DNA from: Brockia lithotrophica
GTDB lineage: Bacteria; Bacillota; Bacilli; Thermicanales; DSM-22653
NCBI GenBank assembly: GCA_003050565.1
Contig: PEBW01000005.1
Location: forward strand, 107,646-171,645
DNA: 64,000 nt
Reading direction: 5' to 3'
Below the pieces are notes generated by a model, which was given only the letters and a program-made list of their open reading frames with translations, made no database searches and was not told where the DNA came from. Position numbers and translations under genes: made by a program. Below are positions 33,533 to 42,289 of the stretch, in pieces (the first letter of the stretch is position 1; each line of letters starts with the position of its first letter).

Positions 33533-34936
33533 TTATTTATACAGATCGTCGAAAAAACTTTTAATCCACACTTCTTTTATCAAAATTGTTATTAAAGTAA
33601 GAAGTAAAACAATGACAACAACTAATTTAAAGTTATTATCTATATAAAGTAAATTAACTTGTAAATTTAAGTTTTTATTTTTATTGATCAAATATATTAA
33701 AGGAGATGTCAATCCGATGCCGGCTAAAGTAGCCGATGTGATGCCTTTTACAGTATGAAACCTTAAATTGTTTAGTTCACTTTTGTCTAATACTTTAGGA
33801 AATATTAATAAGATTAAATAGTCCAACTCTAAGTCAAGAATAAAAAGAAGAACAAGTATAATTGAGTAATATATATTTCCGATTGATATTGTAAATATTA
33901 TATAAAAAAGGATGGAAGGTAATAGAATAATATAATTATTAAGTTGTATATTTCTTAAAATCTTTTGCCCTATTTTATTATCGAGTTTTTTAATATAATA
34001 TAAAAAAGGCCCAAAAGATTCAAAGCTTGTTAAATTAATGTATTTAAGTTTTGTTAACTGCGAGTTATAAAAATAACTAAATACTATAAAATTAAAGATG
34101 TATTTCTTAAGCTCTATAAATATATTTGTAACAAGCATAATAATAAAAATATGTATGATTAATTTCCATGGTATCAAAAAAACATTTTCCTTTTTGCTAA
34201 GTTTAAAAGGATCGTAGATTATTTTCTTAAACGATGTTAATTTTGGTACAAATGAATTCCATGTAATAATAAACAACAAAAGAATAAAAATGGAAAAAAT
34301 ATTTTCTTGGTTATAATAATTGAACGCTGTTAAATAAGTCGAAATGTTGTGGGGTTTATCAATCAAAAGAGTAATTAATACATATATGATTTCTAGTCCC
34401 AATATTGAATAAATAATTTTTTTAAACATTTCTTTTTTAGGATGATTAAATAAAGCCATTTTAATAATTAACAACAACCCAATAAGGTTTATAGGTAAAA
34501 TAAGAAATAAGTATACAAGTTTGAAAATTGATGCTAAAATAGTTTGTATTAGTAACCAATTAAAGAAAATAAATCCTTCTTTATAATTAATTAAAACATA
34601 TAATGCCATTGTACCATAACCAAATAAATCTTTGTATTGTTCTTTAATGTTGTAATCCAAAATAGATAAAAGTATAACAATACTTAGTGTAGATAGGATA
34701 ATTGCAACACATAAAAAATATTTTCTAATAAAATAAGATAAAATATTAATTTCTGTAATATTTATTAAAAATGGTAACATAACAACCATAATACCAACTA
34801 TTAAACGAAACGTGACAATAATTTTTGAAGCGGATTTAAATTCAGGGGCGAATTTTTCAATCTTTTGTTCAACTTTACTAATAAGTGTCCTGTAGTAATC
34901 CTTCAATACATATTTAATTACTTTAATACTCATCAT
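33533..34936 (-). CDS. AT-rich large membrane protein (putative ABC permease)
   Basis: This polytopic protein of about 467 aa has roughly ten hydrophobic segments and very few charged motifs. The neighbouring ATPase suggests it is the permease. The ATG at 34936 has TAGGTGG upstream, and a 12-residue upstream extension lacks a site. No family signature is recognised. AT content and codon use (many ATA, TTA and AAT codons) differ strongly from the rest of the window, so foreign origin is likely. Confidence 0.7.
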   Translation of the reverse strand: MMSIKVIKYVLKDYYRTLISKVEQKIEKFAPEFKSASKIIVTFRLIVGIMVVMLPFLINITEINILSYFIRKYFLCVAIILSTLSIVILLSILDYNIKEQYKDLFGYGTMALYVLINYKEGFIFFNWLLIQTILASIFKLVYLFLILPINLIGLLLIIKMALFNHPKKEMFKKIIYSILGLEIIYVLITLLIDKPHNISTYLTAFNYYNQENIFSIFILLLFIITWNSFVPKLTSFKKIIYDPFKLSKKENVFLIPWKLIIHIFIIMLVTNIFIELKKYIFNFIVFSYFYNSQLTKLKYINLTSFESFGPFLYYIKKLDNKIGQKILRNIQLNNYIILLPSILFYIIFTISIGNIYYSIILVLLFILDLELDYLILLIFPKVLDKSELNNLRFHTVKGITSATLAGIGLTSPLIYLINKNKNLNLQVNLLYIDNNFKLVVVIVLLLTLITILIKEVWIKSFFDDLYK

Positions 34937-35009
34937 CGCCAAAAACCACCTAACAGTTATTTTAAACTGCAACTAAATCACTGAGACCCAATGTTGCGTT
35001 GACCTCCTT

Positions 35010-35176
35010 CCCGGAATGAATTCGGGGATTCCCACGGGGAGGTTAACGCTGGCTCGGCCCCATGCCTTTCAGCTTCGGCTTCATCGCAGCGCCATCGGGG
35101 CTTACGTCTCGGCCCGCCCCGGCTGCGTTCCGCCGAAAGGCGTTACCGCACCGGGCGGCGGCCCTCGAACGGCGGC
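35010..35176 (-). other. Right-end / candidate omega-RNA region of the tnpB remnant
   Basis: GC-rich non-coding sequence follows the tnpB stop. CCCGGAATGAATTC occurs at 35010-35023 and again on the other side of tnpB at 35690-35703 in the same orientation. These paired end motifs suggest the limits of an IS200/IS605-like unit; the region between should include the guide RNA scaffold. Confidence 0.4.
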
Positions 35177-35620
35177 TTACGCCGCCTCGGCCAGGCCGCT
35201 AATGGCAAGACTCACGTTCCAGGCGCCGACGACGTCCGCGTGGGCCTCAAAGCCGCACTTCCGGCACCGGAACCGGATGCCGCTCCGGTTCTCCGAAGCA
35301 CGGTACCCGCACCGCGGGCACGTCCGGCTGGTATCCTTCGGGTTGACCCATTCGACGCGAATGCCCGCCAGCTGCGCCTTGTAGGCGATAAGCTGCTGAA
35401 GCCGGTAGAAGGACCAGGAATGAAGCGATCGCCCGAAGTCGCGCTTCCGGGTGTTCCGCCGGCGAATCCCTTCCGGCTTCTCCATCCGGATGATTCCCAC
35501 GCCACGGGCGAGGCACCAGTCCACGATGGCCCGGCTGATCTTGTGGTCCCGGTCTTTCATCCAGCGGGCCTCTTTGTCCTTCATCTTGCGGATGGCTTTT
35601 ATGGCTTTGGCCTTCCCCAT
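35177..35620 (-). pseudogene. tnpB: Truncated IS605-type TnpB (C-terminal part)
   Basis: This 147-aa frame covers the second half of TnpB: helix region ARWMKDRDHKISRAIVDW, RuvC-II with Glu in IIRMEKPEGIR, the zinc knuckle CPRCGY...CRKCGF, and RuvC-III Asp in HADVVGAWN. The first RuvC Asp and the whole N-terminal RNA-binding half are missing, so it cannot be an active nuclease on its own. It flanks the AT-rich block. Confidence 0.85.
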
Positions 35621-35810
35621 CCGTCTTTCTGTCGTTGCTCTTCATGAATATTTTATCGTTAGTATCAAAGATGTACAACCGGCTTCATCCCCGGAATGAA
35701 TTCCCGGGCTTTCGCCGGCGAGTTCTGTGAGCTCGTCTCTTCCTTCTTCATCACATCCCGGCTAAACTATACCAGCCCCATCCGATAATGTCAATAGTTT
35801 TCGAGCTACT

Positions 35811-37136
35811 CTATTCCGAGTCACTAGCCACGATTTCCGAACCCCCCCGTCGGAGGAAGAAGAGAGACACCAGGGAAATCCCGCCGAGCACGGCGAGGTA
35901 GAGGGAGACCGTCCAGAAACTTCCGCCGCTCACGCTGAGGAGGAAGGCCGCAACGTACGGCATCGTCCCGCCGGCGAGGGCGGACCCGATGTGGTAACCA
36001 AACGCAGCTCCCGTATACCGGTATTCCGGCGGGAAGGCGCGGGCGTAGAGCGTCCCGATCACAGCCGACATCATGGCACTCGGAACTACGAGTCCAAACA
36101 ACATCGCGCCGTAAAGCCCAAGAGTGCCCTTCCCAACGAGCGTGAAAAATGCGGGAGTGTAAAGAACGGCAATCACCGCCCCGACCGCAAAGAGCGCTAC
36201 CGCCCGCTTGGGTCGGTCGGCAATCTTTCCGTAGACGGGCGTGACGAGAATGGCGGCAACGGTGCCGAGGGCGAGAGCGCCGAAGAGATCGCTCCGGGGG
36301 ATGCCGAGAACCTTGGTCCCGTAGCCGATAAGAAAGGTGGTGTAGAGGAAGTACGGCGCCGTCTCGATGAGCTTGATCCCTACGGCGGCGAGGAGCTTGC
36401 CAAGGTCGCGGGAGGCGATTTTCCGAAGCGGCGAACCGTGCGTCCGCCCTTCGCTCTGCGCCGCGAGGAAGTCCGGGGTTTCCCCGACGCCGCGTCGGAG
36501 CCAGAGACCGATGGGAACTCCCAAAATCCCCAGGAGAAAGGGAATCCGCCACGCCCACTGGCGGAAGGCCGACTCCCCGAACGCCGCGGTGACCGCCTCA
36601 AAGGCAAACAAACCGAGAAGGAATCCGACGTGCGGCCCGATTTGGGGGAGGCTCCCGAAAAACGCCCGCCGTTCCCTCGGGGCGTGCTCGAGGGCGAGGA
36701 GAATCGCACCGCTCCACTCGCCCCCGAGGGCAAACCCTTGAAGGATCCGGAGGAAGACGAGGAGCGCCGGGGCAAAGATCCCGACTTCCGCCGCACCGGG
36801 GAGGATCCCGATGAGGCCCGTGGCGAGGCCCATGAGCGTAAGGGTGGCCATGAGCGCCGCCTTGCGCCCTACGCGGTCGCCCAGAGAGCCGAAGAATGCC
36901 GCACCAAAAGGGCGGAAGAAAAAGGCCACGGCAAACGTCGCAAAGGACGACATGAGAGAGGTGAGTTCGTCCTCGCTCGGGAAAAAGAGCTCTCCGAAGA
37001 CGAGCCCCGCGGCCGTCCCGTACAGGAAGTAGTCGTACCACTCCACGATGCTCCCCGCGAGGCTCGCAAGGACGACGCGTCCGGGGGAGACGGCAGATGG
37101 CGGGGCGGGATCGAACCGAACGGAAGAATGGGCCAC
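35811..37136 (-). CDS. MFS transporter, metabolite:H+ symporter (MHS) type
   Basis: This 441-aa, 12-TM major facilitator has the MHS-family opening SIVEWYDYFLYGTAA and the loop 2-3 motif GSLGDRVGRKAALM. The stretch LRILQGFALGGEWSGAILLALEHAP is typical of ShiA/ProP/KgtP-like symporters. The probable substrate is an organic acid or osmolyte. The GTG at 37136 has AAGGAGGGAG upstream; the open frame continues 5' but is not needed. A consensus promoter lies about 100 bases upstream. Confidence 0.92.
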   Translation of the reverse strand: MAHSSVRFDPAPPSAVSPGRVVLASLAGSIVEWYDYFLYGTAAGLVFGELFFPSEDELTSLMSSFATFAVAFFFRPFGAAFFGSLGDRVGRKAALMATLTLMGLATGLIGILPGAAEVGIFAPALLVFLRILQGFALGGEWSGAILLALEHAPRERRAFFGSLPQIGPHVGFLLGLFAFEAVTAAFGESAFRQWAWRIPFLLGILGVPIGLWLRRGVGETPDFLAAQSEGRTHGSPLRKIASRDLGKLLAAVGIKLIETAPYFLYTTFLIGYGTKVLGIPRSDLFGALALGTVAAILVTPVYGKIADRPKRAVALFAVGAVIAVLYTPAFFTLVGKGTLGLYGAMLFGLVVPSAMMSAVIGTLYARAFPPEYRYTGAAFGYHIGSALAGGTMPYVAAFLLSVSGGSFWTVSLYLAVLGGISLVSLFFLRRGGSEIVASDSE

Positions 37137-37235
37137 GGCGTCTCCCTCCTTGCAGGCGTTTCGATGCACGAGCGAATCCGTCTTCTGTCCATACCTCTTG
37201 TTTTGCCTCATGTAAAAAATAAAGGATCTCGTGGG

Positions 37236-37264
37236 ATTATAGCCGAACGGCGATCGACCGTCAA
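37236..37264 (-). promoter_or_regulatory. Consensus sigma-A promoter of the MFS gene
   Basis: TTGACG (37264-37259) and TATAAT (37241-37236) have a 17-base spacer. It lies about 100 bases upstream of the GTG start. Confidence 0.85.
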
Positions 37265-37365
37265 CGCGCGCACGACCTCTCGTATTTTCCGAAGTCTTCC
37301 TCGCTTCGTGTCGTACGGTGTCTAGAAAAAATATCTTTGCTTTCTGTCGAAAATGGGAAAAAGTG

Positions 37366-37395
37366 TTGCACACGCACCTAGATTGGGTTTAGGAT
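37366..37395 (+). promoter_or_regulatory. Putative promoter of the competence operon
   Basis: TTGCAC (37366-37371) and TAGGAT (37390-37395) have an 18-base spacer, about 130 bases before the first pseudopilin gene. A-rich and T-rich tracts just upstream (37325-37365) do not fit a clear ComK box. Confidence 0.45.
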
Positions 37396-37526
37396 ACACG
37401 TACAGGTCTCGCCGGAAAATGCGTACACGTGAAGAATAGAGTCGCACCTGCAAGCCGCGTTCCGTCCCGCGAACCGCACGCGCTTCCGGCGGACCGCAAC
37501 GCCGAACACGAGGAGGTGAACCAACC

Positions 37527-37991
37527 GTGGCCCGACCCTTGCACGAGGTTCTCCTGCGGCGACAAAGCCCCGCCGGAGCGTACCTAAAGCCGAGCCGGAA
37601 GCTGCACGCGGGCGGATTTACGCTTCTCGAGGTCCTCCTCGTCGTCGGCCTTCTCGCCCTCCTCCTTTGGCTCGTCTCTCCCAACCTCTTCTCTGCTTAC
37701 CAGCGCGGGGAGTCGAGGATCTGCACGGCGCGGGCGGAGATCCTCCGCCGCGCGGTCGTCGAGTACATGGCCGACCACGGGGGAAACAAGCCGGCCGACG
37801 GGGAAACGGATTTGGGAAAGGTCGTGGACGAGTTGCGAAAGGCCGGGTACCTCGATGGAGAGGAAAACATCCCCAAAGCGGAACTTCTCGCCTGCGGCAC
37901 CGGCACCTTCTCCCTTACCTACGGCGACGACGGCAAACCGAAGGTAGAGTGGATTCGTTCGGTAGCCGGAGGGGCGGGACCAAATGAATAG
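37527..37991 (+). CDS. Major-type competence pseudopilin (ComGC-like)
   Basis: This 154-aa prepilin has a cleavage site GG-FTLLEVLLVVG around residue 30, with Glu at +5, a hydrophobic helix, and a small globular tail. It should be processed by a prepilin peptidase and build the competence pseudopilus. GTG start with a perfect AGGAGGTGA site. It is the first gene of the cluster, placed before the ATPase, unlike Bacillus where comGA leads. The TGA overlaps the comGA start by 8 bases. Confidence 0.85.
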   Translation: MARPLHEVLLRRQSPAGAYLKPSRKLHAGGFTLLEVLLVVGLLALLLWLVSPNLFSAYQRGESRICTARAEILRRAVVEYMADHGGNKPADGETDLGKVVDELRKAGYLDGEENIPKAELLACGTGTFSLTYGDDGKPKVEWIRSVAGGAGPNE

Positions 37992-38991
37992 CGAAGAACC
38001 CGAGATGCACCTCTTCCGCAAGGCCATCGCCCTTCGGGCGAGCGACGTGCACTTTGACCCGACGCCCCAATCCTGGCGCGTGCACCTTCGCGTAGGTCGG
38101 ACCCTCCTCCCAGAGGCGGAAGTACCGCGACAAGCGGGCGAACAGCTTCTCCGCCGACTCAAACTGGCAGCCCACCTGAACCTCGCAGAAACGCGCCTTC
38201 CCCAGGACGGCCGCTTCGTCCGCGACTTTGCGGGGGAATCTTACACCTTCCGCGTAGCCACCTTGCCCACCCTGTACGGGGAAAAGGCGACGGTGCGGAT
38301 CCTCTACCCGCGTCCCCTGCACGAGGACCTCTACTCGCTTGGGATTTCCGCCCGCGAACGCGCCCGTCTCGAACGCTGGCTCGAAGCTGGAGAACGTCTC
38401 GTCCTCATCGCCGGTGCCGCCGGAACGGGTAAGACGACGGCGCTGTACGCGATTCTCGCCACCCTCGCGCGCGAGGGCCGTTCCGTCTACACCCTGGAAG
38501 ACCCCGTAGAGGCAGAAATTTCGGGCGCACTTCAAGTAGACCTCGACGCGCACGCGGGGCTTACCGTCGGGGTCGCCTTTCGAGCCGTACTTCGCCACGA
38601 TCCGGACGTGGTAGCCGTCGGGGAAATTCGCGATGCGGAGGCCGCCTTTTGGGCGGCACACGCCGCCCTCACCGGCCACCTCGTCTTAGCCACCCTCCAC
38701 GCCGGCTCCCCCGCCAAGGCCCTCCTCCGCCTCGAAGAACTCGGCATTTCCGCGCGACGCATCCGCGAAGCACTTCGGGGGATCCTCTTTCTCCGCCGGG
38801 AGCCGCGGCGGGATTCTCCCCGCCCGGACGCGCCTTCGCCGGAAGGCGAGCCCCACGAAAGATGCGGCCCGCCGATATACCGCGCTTTCCACCTCGGAAA
38901 CATCGCCGGACGCAAAAACGAGCGAAGGGGGCGGAAGGTCGGTGAGCGCGGGGGTGAAGCTTCGGACCTTGCACCGCTTTGGAAACCGTGA
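37984..38991 (+). CDS. comGA: Competence pilus assembly ATPase ComGA
   Basis: This 335-aa GspE/PilB-type ATPase powers pseudopilus assembly at the inner face of the membrane. Visible are the opening helix IALRASDVHFDP, Walker A GAAGTGKTTALYAIL, the Asp box YTLEDPVE, Walker B VVAVGEIRD and a His box TGHLVLATLHAGSPAKA. As in ComGA proteins the N-terminal MshEN domain and zinc-binding loop are absent. The C-terminal 60 residues are basic and poorly conserved. Confidence 0.93.
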   Translation: MNSEEPEMHLFRKAIALRASDVHFDPTPQSWRVHLRVGRTLLPEAEVPRQAGEQLLRRLKLAAHLNLAETRLPQDGRFVRDFAGESYTFRVATLPTLYGEKATVRILYPRPLHEDLYSLGISARERARLERWLEAGERLVLIAGAAGTGKTTALYAILATLAREGRSVYTLEDPVEAEISGALQVDLDAHAGLTVGVAFRAVLRHDPDVVAVGEIRDAEAAFWAAHAALTGHLVLATLHAGSPAKALLRLEELGISARRIREALRGILFLRREPRRDSPRPDAPSPEGEPHERCGPPIYRAFHLGNIAGRKNERRGRKVGERGGEASDLAPLWKP

Positions 38992-40045
38992 CCGAGGCGC
39001 ACCGCCCCCGGGAAGCGGGCTTCCGAGGCGAAAGGAGCGCCGCCGTTGGTCCGAGGAAGACGTGCGGCGGGTTGCCTGGCAACTCGCCAAACTCCTCGAG
39101 GCGGGGATCCCCATTTCGGAAGCCCTCGAAGCCGTGCGCGCCGAAGAATCCCCGAGGAAGTCGGACGCGCTAGGGCGCGTGCTCTCGCTCCTCGAGACCG
39201 GCGTCCCCTTGGCGGAAGCCTTGGCCGCGGTAGGGTGGAGCAAAGAAGTGGTTTCCTTCGTCGCCGTCGCCGAACGGACGGGAAATTACGCCGATGCGCT
39301 GCGCCGCCTCGCCGAACGCCTCGGCCGCCGCATCGCGCTCCAGCGAAAGCTCGCCGGTCAACTCGCATACCCCGCCTTCCTCTTCGCCGTCGTCCTCCTC
39401 TTCGCCGTCTTGGCGCACGCCTACCTCGTTCCCCGGATTGCCGGTTTTGCGGATGCGGTCGGGCAAAAGGACCTCACCGAGGCGCGCCTGCACGCGTTCG
39501 ATGTCTCGCTCTTGATCCTTCTGGTGGCCGGCGCCTTCATCGCAGCGCTTGCGGCCATCGCCTTCCGAGCGGGAGACCCTCGCCTCCTCTCCTTCGCCGT
39601 TCGCCTTCCCTCCGTGGGCCCGGTTCTCCGCGCCACCGCCACCGTCCGTTCCCTCGAACCTCTTGCCGCCCTCCTCGAGGCGGGGTACGACGTTGACCGG
39701 GCGCTCGGCAAGCTCGTCGAGCTCTCCCCGCCGCCGTACGCCGCCGCCCTTTACCTCCACGTGCGGGCGCGGCTCAGGGAGGGGGATCGCCTTTCCGATG
39801 CCCTCGACCAAATCCCCTGGCTCGACGGTCGCTGGCGCATCTACGTAGGGCTGGGCGAGCGGACGGGCGAGCTCTCCTACGCCCTCACCGCGTACGCCGC
39901 CTTCCTCGAGGAAGACCTCGAAGAACGTCTGGGGCGCATCGCAGCTTCTGCCCAACCCCTTGCCCTCGTTCTCGCGGCGGCGTTTGCCGCCTCGCTCCTC
40001 CTCCGCATCCTCCTCCCCCTCACCGCCGCCCTCGCCTCCTTCTGA
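38942..40045 (+). CDS. comGB: Competence pilus membrane platform ComGB
   Basis: This 367-aa type II secretion F-domain protein has two repeats, each with the W-x-L-A-x-L-L-E-A-G-I-P pattern, and TM helices near residues 145-165, 185-210 and 340-362. The first 40 residues are basic and overlap the end of comGA by 50 bases; a later start is possible. It anchors the ATPase and pseudopilins in the membrane. Confidence 0.9.
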   Translation: MSAGVKLRTLHRFGNRDRGAPPPGSGLPRRKERRRWSEEDVRRVAWQLAKLLEAGIPISEALEAVRAEESPRKSDALGRVLSLLETGVPLAEALAAVGWSKEVVSFVAVAERTGNYADALRRLAERLGRRIALQRKLAGQLAYPAFLFAVVLLFAVLAHAYLVPRIAGFADAVGQKDLTEARLHAFDVSLLILLVAGAFIAALAAIAFRAGDPRLLSFAVRLPSVGPVLRATATVRSLEPLAALLEAGYDVDRALGKLVELSPPPYAAALYLHVRARLREGDRLSDALDQIPWLDGRWRIYVGLGERTGELSYALTAYAAFLEEDLEERLGRIAASAQPLALVLAAAFAASLLLRILLPLTAALASF

Positions 40046-40074
40046 CCCGGACGCCGCAAAGGATGGGATCCACC

Positions 40075-40503
40075 GTGTGGAGTACGACGGTCGAAGTTCT
40101 CCTCGTCGCGTCCCTGCTCGTTCTCGCCTTGGGCGTGACCTATGGGCCCCTCTCCGCAGCGCTCGGGCACGCCCGCACGGCGTGCGCCGTTGCCGACCTC
40201 GACGATGACCTCCTCCTCGTGCGCACCGTTGCCGCGCTCGCGGGAACCCAAGGGAGGGTCATCCTCCCCGGAAGCGACCACGAGCGGACCTATCGTTTGG
40301 AATTCGCGGGCACCGACGGCTCCCTGCGGACCGCCGAAGGCGAGCTCCCTCCCGGGGTAGGCGTTCGTGGCGGCGGCACGGTCGCCTTCGGCCAGACGGG
40401 ACGCCTGCGCCCGCCGTCGCACACCTTTACCCTCGTAGAAAGGGGGGGAAGGGAGCGGCCGTACGGGATCTCCGCGCAGACCGGCCGCCTCTACGAAAAG
40501 TGA
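40075..40503 (+). CDS. Minor pseudopilin (ComGD/GspH-like)
   Basis: This protein of about 142 aa begins almost directly with a hydrophobic helix (VEVLLVASLLVLALGVTYGPL) followed by a beta-rich domain. The usual Gly before the helix is not seen, so cleavage is uncertain; the size, helix and position between comGB and other pseudopilins support the call. The GTG at 40075 is preferred because AAAGGATGG lies at good spacing; an ATG at 40063 abuts that site. Confidence 0.65.
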   Translation: MWSTTVEVLLVASLLVLALGVTYGPLSAALGHARTACAVADLDDDLLLVRTVAALAGTQGRVILPGSDHERTYRLEFAGTDGSLRTAEGELPPGVGVRGGGTVAFGQTGRLRPPSHTFTLVERGGRERPYGISAQTGRLYEK

Positions 40504-41012
40504 CAAGGCGCCGAAACGCTCCGGTACGCCGCGATGCCGGAATTTCCCTTCTGGAGCTGCTCCTCGCCACGGGCCTTTTCGCCCTCCTCGTCGCCTTCCT
40601 CCTCGAAGCGTGGCGGGAGGTGGACCGCGCCGAAGCACGCCTGAAGGCGCGGGAAGGATGCCTCGAAGCCTATCGGGAATTCCTCGCCCGCTGGCCATTC
40701 GTGATCGAATGCGAGCGGGGCGAATGCGGGGACGAGGACGAAGCGCGCGCACACCTCACCCGGGCTCTTGAGGAAACGGCCCGCGCCGTGCAGTCCTCCG
40801 CGCGCCTTGCCGAAGCCCCTCGGCTCGAAAGCCTAGAGCGCGTGGAGCTCGAGAAAACCGACCCCACCTCGGAGGTCTCCGACCCGCTTACCGCGGCGCG
40901 CCACGTGTACCACCTCGCCGTCGCCTTTGGCGAGGACTGCGAGGCGCATCTGTACAGCACGGTGCTCGTCCGCACGGACGAAGGGGGGACCGCCCGTGCA
41001 GACGACGAATGA
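40500..41012 (+). CDS. Minor pseudopilin (ComGE/ComGF-like)
   Basis: This 170-aa protein has a prepilin-like N-terminus (RRDAG-ISLLELLLATGLFALLVAFLLEAW), with Gly before the helix and Glu at +5. GTG start overlaps the previous stop by 4 bases. The globular part is acidic and carries three Cys. It should be a low-abundance subunit of the competence pseudopilus. Confidence 0.75.
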   Translation: MTRRRNAPVRRDAGISLLELLLATGLFALLVAFLLEAWREVDRAEARLKAREGCLEAYREFLARWPFVIECERGECGDEDEARAHLTRALEETARAVQSSARLAEAPRLESLERVELEKTDPTSEVSDPLTAARHVYHLAVAFGEDCEAHLYSTVLVRTDEGGTARADDE

Positions 41013-41724
41013 AGGCCCGGTGAGCGCCGTTCGAACCGGGAGGTGTGCGTCGGGAGGGAGGCGAGTGCGGGGGAAACGCGCGAGAAAGCCCGGGGGCTTT
41101 GCCCTCTTCGAGGTCCTCCTCGCCCTCGCCTTGTTTTCCCTCCTCGCCTCCTCGGCCTGGGTTCTCCTCTCCGGCCTGCGCCGCCTCGAAGGCAAGGCGG
41201 AAGATTTCGCCGTGCGTCGTGACCTCCTCGCCTCCGCCCTCTACGTGCGGAACGACGTGCGCCTCTTTGCCGAGGGCTACCCGCCGGGTCGGACGGGAAA
41301 ATCCGAGCCCACGGCCGTGCGCACCCAACCCTTCGCCTGGGAAGTCGTCCCGCCGGCTCGGGGCGGACGTTCGGAGGAGGGGCGGGAACCGTGGCGCGTG
41401 CGGGCGCGGTATTCCTCCGCCGGCGAAACCCACGTGTACGAACTGTACGCCGACTTCGACGCGCACGGACGTTCGTCCCTGCGGTGGAAGAAACGCTACG
41501 AAGAGGGGCGCCTCGCCGTCTGGCCAGGAGGAGAAGGGGTTCGTTTCCGCTTTACCGACGAGGCGGGACGGGAGATCTGTACCGGAGGAGAAGGGGCGTC
41601 GTGCCGGGTGGAAAACTACCTCCGAGTAGAAGTGGAACGGGGGCGGGAAAAAGGGTCCTTCCTCTTTACGCCCTGGCCCTTGCCTGCCGCGTGGATCCTG
41701 CCCCCGGACGAGGAGGGCGGGTAA
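40996..41724 (+). CDS. Minor pseudopilin (GspJ/ComGF-like)
   Basis: This protein of about 242 aa has a prepilin cleavage region KPGG-FALFEVLLALALFSLLASSAW followed by a beta-rich domain, the size and layout of GspJ-type minor pseudopilins. The GTG at 40996 has GGGGGG upstream and overlaps the preceding gene by 17 bases. Confidence 0.78.
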   Translation: MQTTNEGPVSAVRTGRCASGGRRVRGKRARKPGGFALFEVLLALALFSLLASSAWVLLSGLRRLEGKAEDFAVRRDLLASALYVRNDVRLFAEGYPPGRTGKSEPTAVRTQPFAWEVVPPARGGRSEEGREPWRVRARYSSAGETHVYELYADFDAHGRSSLRWKKRYEEGRLAVWPGGEGVRFRFTDEAGREICTGGEGASCRVENYLRVEVERGREKGSFLFTPWPLPAAWILPPDEEGG

Positions 41725-41728
41725 ACCG

Positions 41729-42286
41729 ATGCACACGCGCTCCCAGGGCTTCGCCCTCCCTTTCGTCCTCGGCGTCCTCGCCCTGGGCGTCACCTTCGTC
41801 CTCCTTGCAGCCTCCCGCTTGTCCGGGGTGCGCGACCTCCTGGAACTCGCCTTCCTCGATGCCGACCTCGAAGCGCAGGCGAAGAGCGGCCTGGCAGTCG
41901 CCTTTGCCTTCCCCCGGAGCGCCGGGGGAGGGGGAGGGAACGAGGGACGAGGGTCTCCGCATGAATCTCCTTTATCCTCGGAGGAGATCCCGGCGCAAAG
42001 CCCCCCATCCTCGCGTCCCGCCGACAAAGGTCCGGAAGCGACGTTTCGGGGAAGCGCGGGCATGCGCTACCGGGGAGAGTTTCTCGTCACCGTGCACAAA
42101 CGAGGGCCGACCTCCGTCGAGGGGGAAATCGCGCTCGCGCTTCCACCCCCAAAGCTCGTCAGGCGCAGCCTCGACCTTCCCCCCGTCCGGCGCACCTACG
42201 CCTGGAAGCGGGAAATCCGCTTCGTCGACGGCGTGCCGCGCGAAGGTCTGAGCGAGTGGGTCTACCTCCTCGGCCAGAGGGAGTGA
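41729..42286 (+). CDS. Minor pseudopilin-like protein (ComGG/PilX-like)
   Basis: This 185-aa protein begins HTRSQG-FALPFVLGVLALGVTFVLLAASRL, a PilX/GspK/ComGG-like N-terminus with Gly before a long hydrophobic helix but no Glu at +5. A low-complexity Pro/Ser stretch (residues about 70-100) separates it from a small beta-rich end. It is the last of the comG-like series. Confidence 0.68.
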   Translation: MHTRSQGFALPFVLGVLALGVTFVLLAASRLSGVRDLLELAFLDADLEAQAKSGLAVAFAFPRSAGGGGGNEGRGSPHESPLSSEEIPAQSPPSSRPADKGPEATFRGSAGMRYRGEFLVTVHKRGPTSVEGEIALALPPPKLVRRSLDLPPVRRTYAWKREIRFVDGVPREGLSEWVYLLGQRE

Positions 42287-42289
42287 GGG

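Noticed and set aside
37322..37365. A/T tracts suggesting ComK boxes before the competence operon
   Set aside because: The AAAA-N5-TTTT pairs with proper spacing are not present.
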